DNA of 47,141 nt from Chara braunii (lineage: Eukaryota; Streptophyta; Charophyceae; Charales; Characeae): contig BFEA01000642.1 in the NCBI GenBank assembly GCA_003427395.1, forward strand, positions 69,127 to 116,267, read 5' to 3'. The translations under genes were made by a program, and so were the position numbers. Every line of letters begins with the position of its first letter. The stretch's first letter is position 1. Below, in pieces: positions 41,648-47,141 of the stretch. The notes beneath the pieces are model-generated. The model had not been told where the DNA came from and did no database searches. It saw nothing but the letters and a program-made list of their open reading frames with translations.

Positions 41648-43952
41648 TCTGGCTTCTTGTTGTTCTTTTTCCTCCTCTACTTTGCTCTACTTTCTTTTGC
41701 CACTTTCTCAATTCTAAGTTGGCGTGGATGTCCATGCATGGTTATTGATGGTTCTTTTGAGTCGATAGAGCGCGTGATGTGGCTTTGAGGACGCTACTAA
41801 CTGTTTCCTTGTGTTGGCTCCTTCTGTCCATGTCATTTTATACGGTGTGACATGGGCACATGCATTTAAAAAAATAATAGTTAAAAAAATTGGCTCTTCA
41901 TCATGCCGGCCAGAGTAGTAGTGATTTAAAAAAGGATATTATGAAGGGTGGCCGCTCTGCGGCTCTGGTGCTTTTTGAACATGAAAGAGCAGAGGGAGTT
42001 TGTGGGGCGCGGGCCGACTTGGGGGATTTGGGCTTCGTGCCGGTTCAAATCGAGCCAAGCCCAAACCCCCCAAGTCCGCCGACGTGTGACATACCAGCTT
42101 CCGGACCTGCGCCATCTTCCGGACCCCTTCCCTCCCCTTGTTTCTTTTGCATCAAGATGTGTCTTGCTCGGCCCCGGAAAACCCCTCTCTGTTTTTTTTT
42201 TGATTAAAGGTACCTCCCTGAGATCTGTATTTTTGTAAGCACTAGTGGTTCTTCTTGAAATTCCGTCATTTTTGTAATTTGGAAATGCATGGGAATTACG
42301 CGTGCCTTACTGAGTGCGCTCGGAATTTGGCTCGACAGTTAGGAATTCCAGAATTAACGGAACTCGATGTGTCCTTTCACGCGCGAATGTTCTCGGCCTC
42401 AAAATGGAAAACTCTGGAAATTTTGTAGGAATATGGATAGACGTAGGACTTTATTTATTTTTCCCGCGTCTACTTTGCGCGTGGATATGGTGATTTCAAT
42501 TTTTGAATTAGCGTAGGGCTGGAAAAACTGCAACGGTTTCGGTGCCCATTTTTCTTTTGTTGTTTGGCACCACGCATACGAGCTCCCTCCTCCTTCCTTC
42601 TCACGCTCCTATTAGCGCCCTCCCTCGCGCGCACATGCTTTCTCGCTCCCTCCCCCTGTAACTGTTTTTCTCTCTCCTTCCCCGCGCGCGCCCTTTTTCT
42701 CTTTCTTGATCATCTAATCTTGGATCCGTTTCGCGCTATTCTTCGCACTCTTCTTCTTCCCGCTCTAAAACCGGCGCTCGAAAACATGGTCGATCCACTC
42801 TTCCCATCTAGCCAAGGAGAAGCGCCGTGTTAGAGGACATCCCTACTACGCGATGATTCTAATTGGCTGAGATCGGACTTTGAGGGATCAACACGGCTTT
42901 CGACGGGCGATTACCCTCAAGCCCTCCCTCACCCTCCTCTGTCCTACTCTTCATTCATCCCTGCATCTATCTCCCTTCTCGCAACTATTAATTTCGTTGG
43001 CGCATCCGCAAAACTCCCTCTCAACTCGTCAGCCAGCTTCCGGGAAGCAATGGCTAGATTGTGTGTGTATGTGTCGCGAGTCTGAAAGTCCCGACGGGCT
43101 GACTGTAGACTGGCTGGCTGCGCGCCTGATCGCCACGACGCACTATGGGATCGGGGCAAGCCCGTGCAGAACCTACATCGGCGGGGTGACGATCGCAGGG
43201 TGGGAGGTGGCACACGACGGTCGGGATCGTCGGTGCATGTATGAGGATAGCGACCAGGGTTGGATGGATGAATGGCCTGGGGCCATGATGAAACTTTATG
43301 GTGGATGCGCCTCCTTGTCTCGATTCTATTCTTTGGTGTGAGTGTAGCTTCACGGCAGTTAAGCCGGGAATTCTTTTCATCTCCAGACTTATGTATGATT
43401 GTCCTCTATTGAATCCATTTCGCACTTCTTCTCTCCACTGATCTTATGATGCGAATGACTATGTATGTTTGTCGTGGAATGGTTGCCTGATGGGCCGGAG
43501 ATTTGATTAGCCTCGGGATGACGAGGCAAGGATGCAGAGCACACGGGAAACCGAATAATGTATGGCTGCCGTTTTCGCACCTTCCGCGATTAGTAACCAC
43601 GAGTGTAGATTGTCATTGATGGACTGGTCTTTGATTAGGCTGAAGGATTGTTGAGAATGAAATGCATGAGAATGGTTGAGTGATTGGCAAGAGCAATGTT
43701 GTTGGGATTTTGTTCGAGAATGCAAGAGTGTTTAGATTTGTCGATGATGTGATGACGGGAGAATACCCCGGGGTCTTCAATCTGGAATGCACTACGCATA
43801 ACCTGACAGGCGATCTATCTCCTCAGAAAAGAAGAGGGGCGCCACGTACGACCTGCATGCATGAATCACTTACAGTGTCCCACGTGATGTGAGTACTGTC
43901 CCCACGGTTTCTGTATGAAACTTCCTGGCGAGACCATCAGATCATTGCTAAT

Positions 43953-43953
<1 letters not shown>
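41648..43953. other. Intergenic DNA without a recognisable gene
   Basis: Contains the strong hairpin at 42012-42080 and CT-rich sequence at 42580-43000. The 153-codon frame at 42880-43341 has no known motif, no homologue I recognise and repeats from local composition. I do not call it a gene. Confidence 0.5.
42012..42080. repeat. 24-bp-arm inverted repeat
   Basis: Arms 42012-42035 (GGCCGACTTGGGGGATTTGG..) and 42057-42080 (..CCAAACCCCCCAAGTCCGCC) pair with two mismatches around a 21-base loop. Confidence 0.85.

Positions 43954-44017
<64 letters not shown>
43954..44017 (+). repeat. (CT)32 microsatellite
   Basis: Perfect CT repeat of 64 bases. Confidence 0.9.
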
Positions 44018-44021
<4 letters not shown>

Positions 44022-44699
44022 GAATTATCTTTAGGGAGAAATGAAGGAATACTCTCACTTTGCTTCGTATGATTAAGGTAAATAAAGGCGACAGTCGAAA
44101 AAACCCGGTCGATAGATGGGGTATTGTCGATCACTATGGGTGTCGGATTGACGATGACTGATTAAGACCGACCCTTGTGATTGAGTGGACTGCCATGTGG
44201 GTTGACGGCCTCAACCCGGCTGGGCGTCGGCCTCTCGTATCCGCACCACGTTGTCGACCGGTAGAAGGGATCTGCCGGCCTGCGGATCTAACCCTATGTC
44301 CGCCCCGCGTCTGTCACCCGCGGGAGGGCTAGTTCCGGGCTCCTGTAACCTGCAAAATCTGCCACTCAGTCAGATATGAAATCAAGACCTGAACCCGACA
44401 ACTCTCAAAACTGCAGTATGAACAAGGAAATTGTTTTATTCCGTTAATAAAGTTCAACACAAACGCGCTATCTCAGGGCGACCTCCCACACGCTAGTCCA
44501 GGAGTGCAGTTTGTTGAGACTGAACAAGTCGGAATTCTTCGCTGGGCCCCACGACCAATGGGGTGTCTCGTTGAGATTCGATCCTTGATGTGAGTATGGA
44601 CCCCGATCTGAGGCCCGCTCGGCAGTGGGAAAAATCACACCTTGGTTCATTCGAGTGCATGCCTGACCCTTCCCACGGTCTTAGACTGATCCGCCAGGT
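44018..44699. other. Spacer without recognised gene
   Basis: GC-rich from 44200 to 44345, with inverted pieces such as GTTGACGGCCTCAAC. No ORF of note. Confidence 0.45.
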
Positions 44700-45322
44700 C
44701 CAATCTGGTCTGGTCTGATCCGATTCCGGCCTTGATCTCATCTGGGTTGGTCTGGTCTGGTCTGAAGTGGTCTGGCCTGGTTTGGTCTGGTCTGGCTTGG
44801 TCTGGTGTAGTCTGGTCTGGTCCTGTCTGGTCTCATGCCCTGGTCTGGTTTGGTCCAGTCCGATTCGGTTTGGTCCGGTCTCGTCCGATCTGGTCTGGTC
44901 TGGTCTGGTCCTATCTGCTCTGGACTTGTTTGACCTGGTCCGATCTAATCTGGTCTGGCCCAGTCTGGTCTGGTCTGGTCTGACCTGGTCTGGTCTGGTA
45001 AGGCCTGGTCTGGTCTGGTCTAGTCTGCTCTGGTCATGTCTGGTCTCATGCTCTCGTCTGGTCTGGTCTGGTCCGTTTCGGTCTAGTCCAATCTGGTCTG
45101 ATTTGGTCTGGCCCGGTCTAGTCCTATCTGGTCTAAACTGGTCTGACCTGGTCTGGTCTGATCTGGTCCGGCCTGGTCTGGTTTGGCCTGGTCTTGCATG
45201 GTCTGGTCTGGTCTGAACCTGTCTGGTTTCATGCCCTAGTCTGGTCTGGTCTGGTACGATCCGGTCTGGTCCAATCTGGTGTGATTTGGTCTGGACTGGT
45301 CTGATCCGGTACGGTCTGGTCT
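44700..45322 (+). repeat. TGGTC-type pentanucleotide satellite
   Basis: About 620 bases of degenerate five-base repeats (TCTGG/TGGTC), interrupted by variants such as TGGTCCGATC and, three times, by a TC(T)CATGC(C)CT block (near 44832, 45047 and 45231). The spacing of that block, ~185-215 bases, indicates a higher-order repeat. W-S-G-L-V open frames over it are not genes. Confidence 0.9.
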
Positions 45323-46091
45323 CTCAGGTCCCTTCGCGAGGTCGAACTGCAGTCAAGCTTCAGTCGAAGTCGAAATGCACTCGAGCTCAACACGGAGGAG
45401 GTACCGGTTGCTGTGAGGCCACTCGGCCTAGGAAGTCACCGCCCAGGAGGCCGGTAGGCCGCTGTATCTTCAGGAAGAGCGAAGTGCTCTTCCTCATTTG
45501 CGGTGTGCAAGGATTGGCGTCATGCTGCTGGAGCACTAGCGCTGGACTGCTACAGCGTTGGGCGGAGGTGAAGGTAGCTGGGAGCTCAGCCTGGCTATGG
45601 CGAGCAACCCAGCCTGAGGAGGAGGAAGAAGGGGGTAAGGTAGGAGAATGGCGGGGCACTTACCTGGCTATGGTGGACACCATCTTCATCACCTTGTTGG
45701 GCGCTGCACCTGGAAGGCCCCAGTTGGGGTAGCGCTGCACCAGGGCAGTTCGAGGTAGAGTCAGGCATAGCGGACCAAGTCAAGCAGCGGCGTAGCTGCT
45801 TTGGGTTGTCTTCTGGACATCAGGGCAGCATCATAGCTGCCTCCCAGTAGTCCGCCATGGCCTATGCATTAGAGAGGACGTTGAAGGAGGGAAGCCATAG
45901 CCATGGTGGACTTGTTGTTGTTGTTGTTGTTGTTGTGAGTTGAGTCAGCAGTAAGAGGGGACTTCGGATATCGATTTTGGTTCATCCATTCATTGCTTTT
46001 ATTATTATTGAGTGAAGAATAAGATTGGTGAAGTGAAGGAGGAGGAGGAAGGTGGAGAGAGAAGGCGGAATTGTCATTGGTCTTGCTGGTG

Positions 46092-46093
<2 letters not shown>
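45323..46093. other. Spacer without recognised gene
   Basis: GC-rich then mixed. Includes (TTG)n at 45911-45936. The plus-strand frame 45286-45732 partly derives from the satellite and shows no domain. Confidence 0.45.
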
Positions 46094-46123
<30 letters not shown>

Positions 46124-46153
46124 CTTCTTCTTCTTCTTCTTCTTCTTCTTCTT
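46094..46153 (+). repeat. (CTT)20 microsatellite
   Basis: Perfect 60-base CTT repeat. Confidence 0.9.
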
Positions 46154-46275
46154 TCTCTCTCCTCTGGTCTTTATCTCTTTGCAAGTGCTTTCATTTCTTT
46201 CGCAATTGGGTGGCATTGTCTTTCATTGTGAATTTGAAGTTTGGAAATGACCAGGATCGTAACAAATTAAAAAAA

Positions 46276-46459
46276 GAGAAAACTACGGCGCAGTCAGGGA
46301 TTGAGTTTGTAATTGCACTTGAGGCAAAAGGGCCGGTAATGCTGAATGTATGTGACCTACGTTTCGGGTCCAGTGGGGTCGCGTGGGGGTGTGTTGTATT
46401 CGCAGGATTGCCTAAAGTGCAATTACAAACTGTTTTCGTGACTGCGCCGAAGTTACCCC
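46276..46459. mobile_element. MITE candidate with ~45-bp terminal inverted repeats
   Basis: The left arm (46276-46326) and right arm (46408-46459) are inverted copies: CGGCGCAGTCA, seven unmatched bases, then a perfect 17-bp AGTTTGTAATTGCACTT. TTAAAAAAA stands immediately outside both ends (46267-46275 and 46460-46468), which may be a target-site duplication. The length of ~184 bases and lack of coding capacity fit a non-autonomous DNA transposon. Confidence 0.65.
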
Positions 46460-46498
46460 TTAAAAAAATTGGCTTTTCATTGGAGCGGACCTCTGGTT

Positions 46499-46537
46499 GG
46501 CCTGTGAGACCAGCCCCTTGGCCTGTTCTCACAGGCC
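46499..46537. repeat. Perfect 11-bp hairpin
   Basis: GGCCTGTGAGA (46499-46509) and TCTCACAGGCC (46527-46537) are exact inverses with a 17-base loop. A GTCCA repeat lies at 46555-46577. Confidence 0.8.
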
Positions 46538-46980
46538 TGTGTTGTATTCGGGGCAGTCCAGTCCAGTCCAGTCCAGGCCGGTACTTCTGTCGGTACCAGT
46601 CAGTCTTGTCCAACTCGTCAGTTCGTTGGGGTATACCCCAGCTGTTGTCTGTTTTCCGATTCATTCTGCATTCTCACAGCTTAGAGTACGTGCGTTGGAG
46701 TCTCCGCCACACCGGTATCGCAGCGGGAACGTTTCCCGCTCCCACCCACCACACCGTACAGCCGGGAAAACAGCAGACATGCGGGTTTTTGGCTGTTTTT
46801 CGCCGGAAACGAGGGCCAAAAGAAGCTGCAGCAGGAAGTGACATGTGGCGGAAAAAGAACGCGCCATCACGGAAACGTGGGCCAAGGCCAAGGCCGCCGC
46901 ACGCGCACGCGCGCCACACGCCCACGCGCGCCACACGCCCACGCTGCCCCGCCCCGCCCTGCTCCCAGATTTCTTATTAT

Positions 46981-47020
46981 CAAGATCCAGGATCTTGCTG
47001 CTGCTGGGGTTTGAACCCAG
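46981..47020 (-). other. tRNA-like T-arm / B-box remnant
   Basis: On the minus strand 47004-47020 reads CTGGGTTCAAACCCCAG, a near-perfect T-arm with pol III B-box character. Next to it CAAGATCCAGGATCTTG (46981-46997) is a palindrome. No A-box or acceptor stem pairs with it, so it is at most a tRNA or SINE remnant. Confidence 0.25.
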
Positions 47021-47141
47021 GCAGTTGTTGGGCTTGCGCGTGCATAAACTACTCTTGTAACACACTCGTCATACTACATGTATGGTTCTATAGTGTGGCA
47101 CGCTGCTGTTGAAGAGGTGCGTGCCACCTATTTACCCCCCC

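Noticed and set aside
42880-43341. 153-codon plus-strand ORF
   Set aside because: No motif, no signal or membrane pattern, and no supporting context.
44732-45216. Two long ORFs rich in W, S, G, L and V
   Set aside because: Pure translations of the TGGTC satellite in a frame without stops.
46012-47112. 366-codon ORF at the right end
   Set aside because: It runs through (CTT)20, the MITE candidate and a palindrome. No domain, composition follows the repeats.

Overview
The window looks like repeat-rich nuclear DNA from a streptophyte (land-plant or charophyte lineage). The main cellular gene is an intronless class III secretory peroxidase, a family known from that lineage. Around it lie decayed LTR and LINE retroelements, long microsatellites and two N gaps. 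A charophyte such as Chara fits the transposon load, but that is inference. The sequence also carries a mate-pair library junction adapter, so it is a short-read draft assembly.

Layout. 1-2.5 kb: low-complexity DNA with no gene. 2.5-22.7 kb: one large, decayed Ty3/gypsy-type LTR retrotransposon. The 5' LTR is truncated and ends at 4199. A primer-binding site matching tRNA-Asp follows at 4204-4221. Next come a leader with diverged copies of an unrecognised protein domain (4.5-6.4 kb), gag (6.36-7.97 kb), protease, reverse transcriptase, RNase H and integrase (to 12.37 kb). About 9 kb of mostly non-coding DNA follows, with a minus-strand gag-like fragment, minisatellites and a gap. A candidate polypurine tract and the 3' LTR (21436-22694) close the element. 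The LTRs carry an ORF of the same domain family as the leader array, which is the most novel-looking feature here.

22.7-26.2 kb: repeat fragments, including a minus-strand LINE piece (23.6-23.9 kb) and a ~355-bp tandem duplication. 26.3-36.7 kb: a LINE-like region. It holds an ORF1 with a CCHC-like knuckle, a glutamine-rich ORF split by a 520-bp AT-rich insert, an unrecognised coding stretch, and an ORF2 with endonuclease, reverse transcriptase and C-terminal zinc finger. ORF2 has lost its EN-RT linker. ORF1 contains the assembly artefact (26750-26787), which duplicates 154 bp.

36.7-39.5 kb: tandem duplications, poly(A) runs and a strong hairpin. 39.6-40.7 kb: the peroxidase, preceded by (CT)27. 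40.7-47.1 kb: intergenic DNA with microsatellites, a ~620-bp TGGTC-type pentanucleotide satellite, a MITE candidate with ~45-bp inverted repeats, and several foldbacks. Apart from the peroxidase, nearly all coding sequence is inactivated transposon ORF, so no pathway or operon can be described.
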